Under the pieces are notes generated by a model, which worked only from the letters and a program-made list of their open reading frames with translations, ran no database searches and was not told where the DNA came from. A program made the position numbers and the translations under genes. From Rachicladosporium sp. CCFEE 5018 (taxonomy: Eukaryota; Ascomycota; Dothideomycetes; Cladosporiales; Cladosporiaceae), in contig KZ111146.1 in assembly GCA_002077045.2 (NCBI GenBank), positions 137,521-201,520 of the forward strand: a stretch of DNA of 64,000 bases, written 5' to 3'. This document shows, in pieces, positions 63,991-64,000 of this stretch (position 1 is the stretch's first letter; each line of letters begins with the position of its first letter).

Positions 63991-64000
63991 ATAGCTTCTT

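Overview
This window is nuclear DNA from a filamentous ascomycete. The evidence is short spliceosomal introns (49-114 nt, with one of 209 nt), CTRAC/CTAAC branch sites close to CAG/TAG acceptors, and fungal-type proteins (NDR kinase of the cot-1 type, HMG-box factor of the Ste11/FMF-1 type, Meu6-like PH protein, SLC25A38/Hem25). The expanded 'LPPELRN' and F-box-like families suggest Dothideomycetes, perhaps Capnodiales or Mycosphaerellales; that placement is inference. No rRNA, tRNA, CRISPR array or intact transposon was recognised. A run of 100 N (49328-49427) marks an assembly gap.

Layout. 1.7-17 kb: HMG-box transcription factor, branched-chain acyltransferase E2, P5C dehydrogenase, a SulP-STAS-cyclic-nucleotide-domain transporter, a Meu6-like PH protein and a UBTD-type ubiquitin-domain protein whose first coding exon appears to be only ATG. 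17.6-25.8 kb: a LYR-motif protein, one intact and one frameshifted gene of an LPPELRN family, an AIF/AMID-like oxidoreductase, and the divergent pair NAR1/RPB12. 26.3-28.5 kb: a five-exon NDR kinase. 28.5-36.7 kb: an accessory stretch with a gene-poor 2.3 kb and then five tandem, same-strand F-box-like paralogues. 36.9-42.7 kb: the divergent pair GOS1/RPL35, a third LPPELRN gene, SF3A2/Prp11 and a three-exon unknown. 43.7-51.1 kb: a Sir2 deacetylase, a bHLH factor, a Pro/His/Ser-rich unknown running into the gap and an ORC1 missing its N-terminus. 51.2-64 kb: an alpha-glucosidase, a decayed aldo-keto reductase, two tiny Pro/Arg-rich ORFs, Hem25 and a 2138-residue coiled-coil protein.

Most genes are conserved housekeeping genes that do not form one pathway. 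Amino-acid catabolism (BCKDH E2, P5CDH), Fe-S/heme supply (NAR1, Hem25), transcription/splicing/translation (RPB12, SF3A2, RPL35) and chromatin/replication (Sir2, ORC1) are represented. The lineage-specific signal is the F-box-like tandem array and the dispersed LPPELRN family: eight related loci in about 21 kb, possibly substrate adaptors of SCF-type ubiquitin ligases. Exon structures below were worked out by eye from splice signals, frame continuity and family conservation.
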